Assembly (NCBI GenBank): GCA_900550785.1
Contig: URTL01000056.1
Coordinates: forward strand, 1-11,341
From: an uncultured Collinsella sp.
Lineage (GTDB): Bacteria; Actinomycetota; Coriobacteriia; Coriobacteriales; Coriobacteriaceae
Reading direction: 5' to 3'
Length of the DNA: 11,341 nt
Part shown: positions 1 to 6,200 of the stretch, in pieces
Numbering within the stretch: the stretch's first letter is position 1
Layout: each line of letters begins with the position of its first letter
Position numbers and translations under genes: made by a program
Notes under the pieces: generated by a model
Database searches by the model: none
Told to the model about the DNA's origin: nothing
Seen by the model: the letters and a program-made list of their open reading frames with translations, nothing else

Positions 1-48
1 TTTTGTAAGGATGATTTGGGAGGAGGTGGGGGGACTGGTCAAGCTAAC

Positions 49-77
49 GGAACGCCGTAGCTAAAAATCCCCATCCC
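49..77. repeat. Intergenic repeat, copy 1 (partial)
   Basis: This short copy reads like copy 2, just downstream: an ACG.C block, then GTAGCTAAAAA, then CCCCATCCC. It lacks the AAATGAGCTAC tail of the other copies. Bases 1-138 contain no convincing gene; apart from the two repeat copies, a G-rich stretch at 20-36 is all that stands out. Confidence 0.5.
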
Positions 78-97
78 GGAAAAATCATTGCGCAGGT

Positions 98-142
98 AGG
101 ACGGCAAAGGTAGCTAGAAAAGCCCCATCCTAAATGAGCTAC
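98..142. repeat. Intergenic repeat, copy 2
   Basis: It shares GCGCAGGTAGGACG at its left edge (from 90), AGCCCCATCC in the middle and AAATGAGCTAC at the right with the copy at 6141-6200. The inner hairpin is weak here (AGCT...AGCC). The right edge overlaps the end of the sortase gene: CTA at 139-141 is the sortase stop codon on the minus strand. It may help end the pilus transcript, but no T-run follows the hairpin in either direction, so it is not a standard intrinsic terminator. Confidence 0.65.
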
Positions 143-873
143 AAGATTTCGGCTAGGAGCGCTCGGCGCCCATTTGTTTTATCACTGCAGGTAGAAAGCG
201 CGATAATGCGTGCATCGAGGCCAGCGCCGTCCATGTTCGCATGCACCGCCGTCTGCGAGATATGCGCGAGCAGCGTCTGCATTGAGGCCTGGTCCAGGTT
301 TCCCGGCCCAAAGATAATGTCATCACTCGCAGCAAACGAGCACACGGCAACAATGCGCAGGCGGAACGCCCCATCCTTTGTGTAGAGCGTGCCCGTGCGG
401 TGCAGGTCAAAGAAGCCCCTGTCTAAAAACCGATCGACATCGCCAAACATCGCGCCGTTATCCATGTGGTGCGCATAGAGCAGATTGTAGGAATCGGTCA
501 TCGCGCGACTGTTGCGCGTATCCAAAAACACCGCTCCCGAAACCGCGGACTCCCCCAACACGTTTTTGTTGAGGTATTCCTGGTTATCTTTTCCCTGAAC
601 AAAGGGATAGTCGATGTTGGTGCCATCGATGGTAACCCATCCGACCACGTCGGGATTTTTGGCCATCAGTTCCTGCAGGCGTGCGCAATCGTTGGCCCCG
701 GTGGGTTTGTAGTGCAGCAGCTCATCGCTGATGAACCCACCGTTCATAACGTTGTTTGTGTCCCACAGCGAATAGCCCCCGTACAGCAGCATGAGCAGCA
801 CGAGAAAGCCGGCAAACCACGTAAGCACGCGGTCGCCGGCTCTCGCCAGCCGAGCCATGCGTTTAAGCTCCAT
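139..873 (-). CDS. srtB: Class B sortase, pilus-type
   Basis: A membrane-anchored cysteine transpeptidase of 244 residues that should cleave sorting signals and join pilin subunits outside the membrane. A signal anchor lies at about 18-32, after a basic N terminus. The catalytic His is H135 in YAHHM (YGHNM in classical SrtB), the nucleophile is C229 in LSTCS, and the partner Arg is R236 or R237. The DTRNSR and MFGDV segments and the HHM motif are typical of class B. It is the last gene of the pilus operon, 20 bases after the pilin stop, with GAGG about 10 bases before the ATG. In streptococcal FCT islands a class B sortase polymerises VPTG-type pilins, and both surface proteins here carry VPT-type signals, so it probably acts on them. 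The stop codon falls inside the intergenic repeat. The family call is firm; the substrate pairing is inferred. Confidence 0.93.
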   Translation of the reverse strand: MELKRMARLARAGDRVLTWFAGFLVLLMLLYGGYSLWDTNNVMNGGFISDELLHYKPTGANDCARLQELMAKNPDVVGWVTIDGTNIDYPFVQGKDNQEYLNKNVLGESAVSGAVFLDTRNSRAMTDSYNLLYAHHMDNGAMFGDVDRFLDRGFFDLHRTGTLYTKDGAFRLRIVAVCSFAASDDIIFGPGNLDQASMQTLLAHISQTAVHANMDGAGLDARIIALSTCSDKTNGRRALLAEIL

Positions 874-893
874 CGGCTGTAATCCTCGCTGTT

Positions 894-1985
894 TTAATGG
901 CGGTTACGACGAGGACGGAAGAAGACCACGCCCATCACGGCAGCAAACGCGACGATTGCCGCATAGGGAACGACCGTCCGAATAACATCGGTGGGAACGG
1001 TAGCCTCTTTGGTGTTGGTAAAGGTCACCGTGGTGTCAGAAGTACCGATACCCTTCTCGGCAATAGAGTTACCTTCTGTCGAACTGGTGTCATCACCAAT
1101 CTTGTACGACGTCTTATAACCTTCGCTATGATAATCCGCCTCAGTTACGGCGAATTTATCCTCCGATGAGAGACCGTAAAAGATGACGGATTCTCCGTTC
1201 TTAAGGCTCACGCTAATCGCAGTTCCCGACGCGGCCTTAACTTCGTTCGGGGTAGTAGTCCCGTCTTTCACAGTGGCGTACTTATAAGTCTCCCCGTCAG
1301 CGCCTTTAATCGTGACGGTAAAGTCAAAGTCCTTATTCTTGTCACCCTGGTTGCCGGCAACGACCTTTTTGATGGTCAACTTTTGGGTGACATATTTGTT
1401 CTCAAAGCCTGAGGTCTTGTCGCCCGATCCCGCCGCTGTGCTAAGAGTGCAGCCCTTAGCAACTAAGCCTGAGTCGCCATTTTCTACGTAAACATCCAGG
1501 AACAGCTCCTTATACTCAACGTCGTTGAGGCCATCCAGCTCTGGCGGCGTCTGCGTAATTTTGTATCGATAGATGCCCGGAGCCGCGAACTTTGAGGTAT
1601 CAAGGCTGACGCTCATTGGGGCGGTTATTGTCTTAGTAACGCCGTCGGTATTATCTTCGCTAGAAAGACCTTTGGCAGAATAATTTACGGAAGACGGCGA
1701 AAGCGAAACGGCCCCTTCCGCTCCAGCAGTAACGGGCATACCCGTGTTCGTAAGCTCGCTCGTCTCCGCCGGCGAGGTCGAATACTTAAACTGCGCATTC
1801 GGCTCCACAGCATCCTTGTTCATGGTAAGCGTCGAGGTGATCGTAACCTTGTTGCCAGTTACCGGCAGATGCGGAGTAGTAGATCCCCCCTCCGCCCACG
1901 CGGGCGTGACAACTCCCACCAAAGCCAGCAGCATCGTGGCAGCCACAACTGCAAACGCCGCCAGTCGCCTCTTTCCAGTTTTCAT
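894..1985 (-). CDS. FctA/Spy0128-like major pilin, cell-wall anchored
   Basis: Backbone pilin of 363 residues. The signal peptide is 1-31 (cleavage after AWA). An N-terminal Ig-like domain (about 45-198) and a C-terminal one (about 201-327) follow, then sorting signal VPTDV (330-334), a hydrophobic segment and a basic tail. The C domain matches the S. pyogenes Spy0128 C domain closely and keeps the isopeptide triad: K207, E282, N324. In the N domain N196 is kept, but the Lys position is S51 and the Glu position is Q145, so that crosslink looks lost. K190 lies where the Spy0128 polymerising Lys (K161) sits, one residue shifted. I chose the ATG at 1985 rather than one 42 bases upstream because GAGGAAGG precedes it and a clean signal peptide follows. 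It sits between the SipA-like and sortase genes. The residue comparison is from memory of Spy0128, not a computed alignment. Confidence 0.9.
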   Translation of the reverse strand: MKTGKRRLAAFAVVAATMLLALVGVVTPAWAEGGSTTPHLPVTGNKVTITSTLTMNKDAVEPNAQFKYSTSPAETSELTNTGMPVTAGAEGAVSLSPSSVNYSAKGLSSEDNTDGVTKTITAPMSVSLDTSKFAAPGIYRYKITQTPPELDGLNDVEYKELFLDVYVENGDSGLVAKGCTLSTAAGSGDKTSGFENKYVTQKLTIKKVVAGNQGDKNKDFDFTVTIKGADGETYKYATVKDGTTTPNEVKAASGTAISVSLKNGESVIFYGLSSEDKFAVTEADYHSEGYKTSYKIGDDTSSTEGNSIAEKGIGTSDTTVTFTNTKEATVPTDVIRTVVPYAAIVAFAAVMGVVFFRPRRNRH

Positions 1986-2036
1986 GTTGTATCCTTCCTC
2001 TCGGGCACATGCCCTTAATAAAACCAATCTCCGTGC

Positions 2037-2669
2037 CTACAGGTTCGACCTGCGCAGCACGCTGATCACGTTGCCTTTGATCTGCGAACGGGCAATCGGC
2101 CCATACAGGCGGCTGTCATGCCCACCCTCGCGCAGATCGGCCAGCACAAAGAACTCATCCGCTGCCAGGTGTACGGGATAGTCCACAGCAGACTCGTAGC
2201 GCGGCGTCGGCGTGGTGATATCGCTTTCCACCACAACAGCCCCGTTAACCATGAGCTCGCCCGACTCGGTAATCGTGACCTCATCACCGGGGCGGGCAAC
2301 CACGCGACCCAGGCGCTCTTCGCCATCCGCGGTGTATACCACCACGTCACCCTCGTTGAAGCCCTGGCTGAGCCTCCAGTAGAGCATGACGTCACCCGAA
2401 CAGATACGCGGAGCCATCTCGCCGGTCGTGACCGCACCCACGCCCAGGACCACGCCAAAGAGCAGCCAGAGCGTCACGACAAAAAATGCCAGGCGCGCCA
2501 GAAAGCCCACGATATCTCGCCGGTCGTCTGCTTCCCTTAGATCTGGCGCCGCGTGTGCGCCTATCTTCGCGCTCGACACGATCGGGCACCCCGCGCCACA
2601 GGACCTCCCCCGCGGAGCGGCAGGTGTGGGCGCCCCGCCACCAGCATTGCTGGCGCCATGTCTTCTCAT
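2037..2669 (-). CDS. SipA-like pilus assembly protein (inactive signal peptidase I homologue)
   Basis: A 210-residue S26 signal-peptidase-fold protein: one membrane segment (about 54-78), then an extracytoplasmic domain with the family boxes MAPRICSGDV (85-94), GRVVARPGDEV (121-131) and DSRLYGPI (185-192). The Ser just before the Met of the first box is Glu (E84), and the Lys at the start of the second is Gly (G121). Both catalytic residues are therefore absent, and the GDNR part of the last box is degenerate. S. pyogenes SipA, needed for pilus polymerisation with its sortase, also lacks the Ser/Lys dyad, so an assembly or chaperone role is inferred. Its ATG overlaps the adhesin stop as ATGA, preceded by AGGAGGGG, indicating translational coupling. 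A 52-residue Ala/Gly/Pro/Arg-rich cytoplasmic extension with two Cys (24, 28) is unusual. Automatic annotation would probably call this an active signal peptidase I. Confidence 0.88.
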   Translation of the reverse strand: MRRHGASNAGGGAPTPAAPRGRSCGAGCPIVSSAKIGAHAAPDLREADDRRDIVGFLARLAFFVVTLWLLFGVVLGVGAVTTGEMAPRICSGDVMLYWRLSQGFNEGDVVVYTADGEERLGRVVARPGDEVTITESGELMVNGAVVVESDITTPTPRYESAVDYPVHLAADEFFVLADLREGGHDSRLYGPIARSQIKGNVISVLRRSNL

Positions 2670-5600
2670 AGGCGCCCGCCCCTCCTGGAGCCGCGATGTA
2701 AACGCAGCGCAACCATGCCCGTGACCAGCAGCACGCCGGCGGCCAAAATCGCCAGGGCATAGATGGGATTGCGCGTGATACCCGTAGGCACTGCGACCTG
2801 TCGGGAATTGGTGGCCTTAGCTTCAACGGCAACGGTCACACGCGGACCGTTGAGCGTGCCGCTCGCACCCGTAAGCTCAGCGTGATAGCCCAACGAAGAG
2901 TAATCGTCTTCGCTCACGGTATAGGTCGCGTTGTAATCAAGCGTTTTAATCGAAACGGTCAGGCCGTCCTTAACGGCAAACGGCACGATCGCCCTGCCCT
3001 GGCCATCGGCCGTAAAGGCCGTCTTGTTTTCCACGGTTTCGGCCTGATCATTCGGTCGCGCCACGAGCGTATGGCTGCCCTGGGCAGGCGCATCCGAATA
3101 CTCGATGGCGTAGGTCTGACCAGCCTTGAGACCCGTAAAGGTCACCGTCATCTTAAAGTAGGCACGCTTGTCGCCCATATTGCCCGTAACGCTCTTGGAA
3201 ACCTTGAGCGTGTAGGTGCGCGGGGTGAATCGTGCGTATACGCATCCCGTATGGCGGTCCTTCACGTTGTACGTATAGGTGGGTGAAGACGACAGCAGCT
3301 CCGGGGCGTCTGGATTCGATAGGTCATACCAGCCCTCAAAGTGATAGCCATCCTTGGGAGCGGCCACCGCCTCCACAAACGTGCCGTCATCCACAAAGTA
3401 GGCAACGCCCGATTTATCGTACGCGTCGGCGTCCTTGTCCGAGCCATCCCCGGCATCGATAGAGCCCTTTGCCCCCTTAAGCTTGGAGCTGACCGTGCCG
3501 CCCGTCGTTACGTTGCTCCACGTGCCGTCGGCATTTTTAAGCTGGGCAACAAAGGCCTGACGATACTTCCATTGCGCCACAAATGTCGCGCCCTGACTCT
3601 CAGGGATGTTTTCGACCGTTACCGTATCGCCCGCAGCACCGGTATCCGGATTGACCTTCTTGCCCCTAATGGTAAGAGTGCCGGAATCCGTGGTGCCCTC
3701 GGGTGCCGTATGGGTCACGGTGTGCTCCGCACTAAAACGAACGGCTTTTCCCGAGCCCGCGTACTCCCAGCCCATAAACTTCCAGCCGTTGTTTTGTCCA
3801 TCGGCGGCATGGGAGGTATAGCTCGCTCCAGCGCCAGAAAGCTGCACGAAATCGCCCGTGGATTCATCGGACGGATCATAGTGATACGCTTTGCCGCCGT
3901 TCACATCGTATTGAACGCCTGCCTTGGAAAACACGAGGTGCACTTTGTAGTGCTTTGTGACCTTGTCGACCTTAAAGTGATAGGTGCCATCGTTCAATTC
4001 GGTCCAGTGCGCCGCATCGTCCGCGGAATAGAACTCGCCGTTGACAAAAGCACCGATAAAGACCGCCCCGTCATCGCGCTTGGCATCGACCATAAAGTAG
4101 GAGTTCTTTTCCTGCTTACCTACGTAGTTTTTGGCATAGGTAAAGTCGGCGGTCTTGGTATCGGAATTATAAAAATACGTTCCGCTTCCGTTGGGCGTCG
4201 TGTGCGCCTCTATGCGATAGAACTCCCTAAACGAGATATTGTCGAGGAAGTTGCCGGTCGAATTGATCTTGTTGGCCGTGTTGTAGGCCACAAAAGCAAA
4301 GACGCTCTGGTTTTGGCCATCCGGAATGGTGTAGGTATAGTCGTAGTCGACCTTTTTCTTGCGCTCGAGCGCGTTGGAACCGTAGGAAGCCCACGCGTCG
4401 TTTTCGGACGCCATAATCCACACGCACCATTTTTCGGTATGTTCCGCATCGGCCGTCCATGAGAACGCGCTTCCGCTAGACGCACTGGCAAATCCACCCA
4501 CTTTGTCAAATTTGGTCGAATACAGGATGATCTTTTTGCTGCAGCCCGATTGGGAAAAATTGGCCACATCCAAGCCGACATAGTTATCGACGCTTATTTG
4601 AATCCATTGAATAATTTGCTGGTACTGATCGAGTGCTTTTTGATTGTCCTTGTACGGCTCGTTTTCTTGTCGCGGACCGATGATAAGGGCCATGGCGTCT
4701 CGACCCGAGCGGCCGCGGTGGTCGAGCCCCCACTCGTACTGTTTTCCCGGATCGGTTGTCACATATTGGTAGAGTGAGCTCGCCTCATGTGCGTTGAGCT
4801 CGGCGGCGTACTCGCCATCCGAGGGTGCAAATGTAACAGAATGCCCAACTGGGTCGATATAGTAGTCGTTCTGGGCAACGATCTCGATACGATGGTCCGT
4901 CTCGGTCGTACGCCAATGGGGCGAGCACAGCGTAAACTTGCTGGTGCTCTTGTTCCCTAGATGTATATCGTCTTCAAAACTGCCGTTAGCAATGTTCGTT
5001 TTTTCGTTCTTAAGATTCGAGGTCGAGAACGCATAGTTATTTAACGTTGTCATGGTCTCGGACGAATTTTCTTGATATACCTTGCCGAAGTCAGTATAGA
5101 TGTCACGCGTGCCCTGCTTTTCCACGTGAACGTCATTGACCAGATTGCCAAACCACTCCCGGTATTGTTCGTTTGCCCCCGTAAGATTTGAATCGTAGCA
5201 AGTTAGTGCAAGCATCGTATTTTCGGACGCTGCGGTATAGACTGCCTGATAGGCAAACTCATCGTCTTGCTCGGGAAGCGCTCGATAATAGTGTGTACTG
5301 TTGGTGCCAAAGGAGAACCAACCCTGTCCGTTAGAGCTTACGAGCCACACAGAAAGCGCAATGCGACCGTCGCTCTGCTCAAACGAGAAGTGGGATCCGT
5401 CGGCGCTGCTACCAGCAAAGCCGCCATTTGCAGCAAAGGGATCGCTGTAAACGGTGTGCTGCTCAACGGTATTTCCCTGGGGCATCTTGCCCCGTGCCTT
5501 AAGCCAAGTCCGCAGTTGCATGAGCTGGTCTTGGCCTGCGCTGTTAACCGACAGATTCTCCTGTTGAGGACCCATCGTGAGCATCAGCACGTCGTGTTCG

Positions 5601-5935
5601 GTTGCGGCGCGATGGTTGAGGCCCCACTCGTACGTGGCGCCGCTCTGGGTGGAAAAGGTGGTGTAGGTTGATCCAGGTTCAAAATAGTTACCGGCACCCT
5701 GTGGCCTCAAATTCCATGCAAGCGCAAAATGATTACCGTTAGCTTCTTTGGTGTTCGTTTGGGGCTTGAGGAGCTGCGTGGGAGTTGCGAGGTACGACGT
5801 CTCGCCGATCCTATTAGTCGGAGAGGTCGTCGACCAACCAGAAGCTCGGTTGGTAAAGGTTGGGTTCGCTATAAGGTTGCCATCGTCACCGTACGCACGC
5901 GAGGGCAACCCCCCCCCGACCATACGAACGAGCAT
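2666..5935 (-). CDS. Large pilus-associated adhesin (Cpa-like position), separated from its signal peptide by a G9 frameshift
   Basis: The open frame gives 1,089 residues from the ATG at 5935, but that start yields no signal peptide; the natural N terminus is upstream in another frame (separate entry). Two homologous beta-rich modules occupy about 18-275 and 313-572; each has YEWGL(N/D)HR...GP(Q/R)QEN (101-127, 399-425) and a GGFA...SYG/SFG block (171-210, 480-519). Then come about 100 unassigned residues and two InlB B-repeat-like regions (GWKFMGWEY near 717, FVAQWK 785-790; GYHFEGWYD 863-871). The C-terminal domain (about 906-1045) resembles the pilin C domain, with isopeptide residues K914, E1009 and N1043. 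Sorting signal VPTGI (1049-1053), a membrane segment and a basic tail follow. As first gene of the operon it occupies the place of the streptococcal tip protein Cpa. Ligand unknown; I saw no clear thioester motif. Surface role likely; tip location inferred. Confidence 0.85.
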   Translation of the reverse strand: MLVRMVGGGLPSRAYGDDGNLIANPTFTNRASGWSTTSPTNRIGETSYLATPTQLLKPQTNTKEANGNHFALAWNLRPQGAGNYFEPGSTYTTFSTQSGATYEWGLNHRAATEHDVLMLTMGPQQENLSVNSAGQDQLMQLRTWLKARGKMPQGNTVEQHTVYSDPFAANGGFAGSSADGSHFSFEQSDGRIALSVWLVSSNGQGWFSFGTNSTHYYRALPEQDDEFAYQAVYTAASENTMLALTCYDSNLTGANEQYREWFGNLVNDVHVEKQGTRDIYTDFGKVYQENSSETMTTLNNYAFSTSNLKNEKTNIANGSFEDDIHLGNKSTSKFTLCSPHWRTTETDHRIEIVAQNDYYIDPVGHSVTFAPSDGEYAAELNAHEASSLYQYVTTDPGKQYEWGLDHRGRSGRDAMALIIGPRQENEPYKDNQKALDQYQQIIQWIQISVDNYVGLDVANFSQSGCSKKIILYSTKFDKVGGFASASSGSAFSWTADAEHTEKWCVWIMASENDAWASYGSNALERKKKVDYDYTYTIPDGQNQSVFAFVAYNTANKINSTGNFLDNISFREFYRIEAHTTPNGSGTYFYNSDTKTADFTYAKNYVGKQEKNSYFMVDAKRDDGAVFIGAFVNGEFYSADDAAHWTELNDGTYHFKVDKVTKHYKVHLVFSKAGVQYDVNGGKAYHYDPSDESTGDFVQLSGAGASYTSHAADGQNNGWKFMGWEYAGSGKAVRFSAEHTVTHTAPEGTTDSGTLTIRGKKVNPDTGAAGDTVTVENIPESQGATFVAQWKYRQAFVAQLKNADGTWSNVTTGGTVSSKLKGAKGSIDAGDGSDKDADAYDKSGVAYFVDDGTFVEAVAAPKDGYHFEGWYDLSNPDAPELLSSSPTYTYNVKDRHTGCVYARFTPRTYTLKVSKSVTGNMGDKRAYFKMTVTFTGLKAGQTYAIEYSDAPAQGSHTLVARPNDQAETVENKTAFTADGQGRAIVPFAVKDGLTVSIKTLDYNATYTVSEDDYSSLGYHAELTGASGTLNGPRVTVAVEAKATNSRQVAVPTGITRNPIYALAILAAGVLLVTGMVALRLHRGSRRGGRL

Positions 5936-6000
5936 AAGACCGCTGCCAACATCACAAAGGTGCGGCGCATCGACGCTATATGACCGAAAGGACCCTGCAT
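5869..6000 (-). CDS. Out-of-frame signal peptide of the adhesin (5' part of the broken gene)
   Basis: From the ATG at 6000 this frame encodes 43 residues: MQGPFGHIAS, then RR, then a hydrophobic core (TFVMLAAVLCSFVW), ending at a TAG at 5869-5871 soon after the G run. The first 28 or so residues form a good Sec signal peptide. If the run had 10 or 7 G, this frame would continue through GLPSRAYG into the adhesin, with likely cleavage after SRA. The ATG at 6000 is preceded by GGGGGTG at a suitable distance; an internal ATG at 5970 has no clear ribosome binding site. Read alone it is not a gene; it is the start of the adhesin gene. Confidence 0.75.
   Translation of the reverse strand: MQGPFGHIASMRRTFVMLAAVLCSFVWSGGGCPRVRTVTMATL
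5909..5917 (-). repeat. Poly-G tract (G9) between signal peptide and mature adhesin: likely phase-variation site
   Basis: Nine consecutive C on the plus strand (G9 in the coding direction) lie exactly where the signal-peptide frame and the adhesin frame must meet. Slipped-strand mispairing at such tracts is a known ON/OFF mechanism for surface proteins. The present length puts the two parts out of frame; one more G or two fewer joins them. Confidence 0.8.
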
Positions 6001-6007
6001 GGGCGCA

Positions 6008-6014
6008 CCCCCCC
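6008..6014 (-). promoter_or_regulatory. G7 run forming the presumed ribosome binding site of the adhesin gene
   Basis: Seven G in the coding direction followed by TGCGCCC and the ATG at 6000. GGGGGTG can pair with the anti-Shine-Dalgarno sequence CCUCCAC with one G-U pair. It supports 6000 as the start of the full-length precursor. Its length could also vary and tune translation. Confidence 0.5.
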
Positions 6015-6069
6015 AGCCGCAGCCCGAGCTTTCGCGCAAGCTACACAAGTAGTACGTTTAAGTTTTTTG

Positions 6070-6098
6070 ATTCTACAACCAGCCCAGGGCAAAAGCAA
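6070..6098 (-). promoter_or_regulatory. Candidate sigma-70 promoter of the pilus operon
   Basis: On the minus strand TTGCTT (6098-6093) is followed after 17 bases by TAGAAT (6075-6070), five of six matches to the -10 consensus. The surrounding DNA is AT-rich compared with the rest of the window. The predicted start would be near 6063, about 60 bases before the ATG at 6000. The leader contains small dyads (CTAC-TTGT-GTAG and AGCTT...AAGCT) of unknown meaning. The position fits an operon promoter, but only the two hexamers support it. Confidence 0.45.
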
Positions 6099-6140
6099 AA
6101 TCATGCGTAACCGATTTGCAGTCATTTTTCGCATTTTTCG

Positions 6141-6200
6141 CATTGCGCAGGTAGGACGCCAAAAGCGGCTAAAAAAGCCCCGTCCCAAATGAGCTACTTG
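6141..6200. repeat. Intergenic repeat, copy 3
   Basis: Shares CATTGCGCAGGTAGGACG, GGCTAAAA, AGCCCC(G/A)TCC and AAATGAGCTAC with the copy at 98-142, and the last three with variations with the copy near 10751. It can fold as GGACG...CGTCC around GGCT...AGCC. It separates the LysR gene from the pilus promoter on the same strand, and its right edge supplies the LysR stop codon. It may block read-through from the regulator into the pilus operon, but it has no terminal T-run. Confidence 0.65.

Noticed and set aside
1..48. G-rich left edge as the start of a gene
   Set aside because: AGGAGGTG at 20-28 looks like a ribosome binding site, but no start codon with a sustained open frame follows.
1986..2027. 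Upstream in-frame ATG for the pilin at 2027
   Set aside because: It adds 14 residues, including acidic ones, ahead of a normal signal peptide. The strong GAGGAAGG site is placed for the ATG at 1985.
3341..4462. 373-residue open frame on the plus strand inside the adhesin gene
   Set aside because: The opposite strand encodes recognisable adhesin domains. The plus-strand product has no domain and no ribosome binding site context.
5920..5935. ATG at 5935 or 5923 as the true start of the adhesin
   Set aside because: It would give a wall-anchored protein without a signal peptide, although a perfect signal peptide lies just upstream in the other frame. These ATGs are accidental products of that frame offset.
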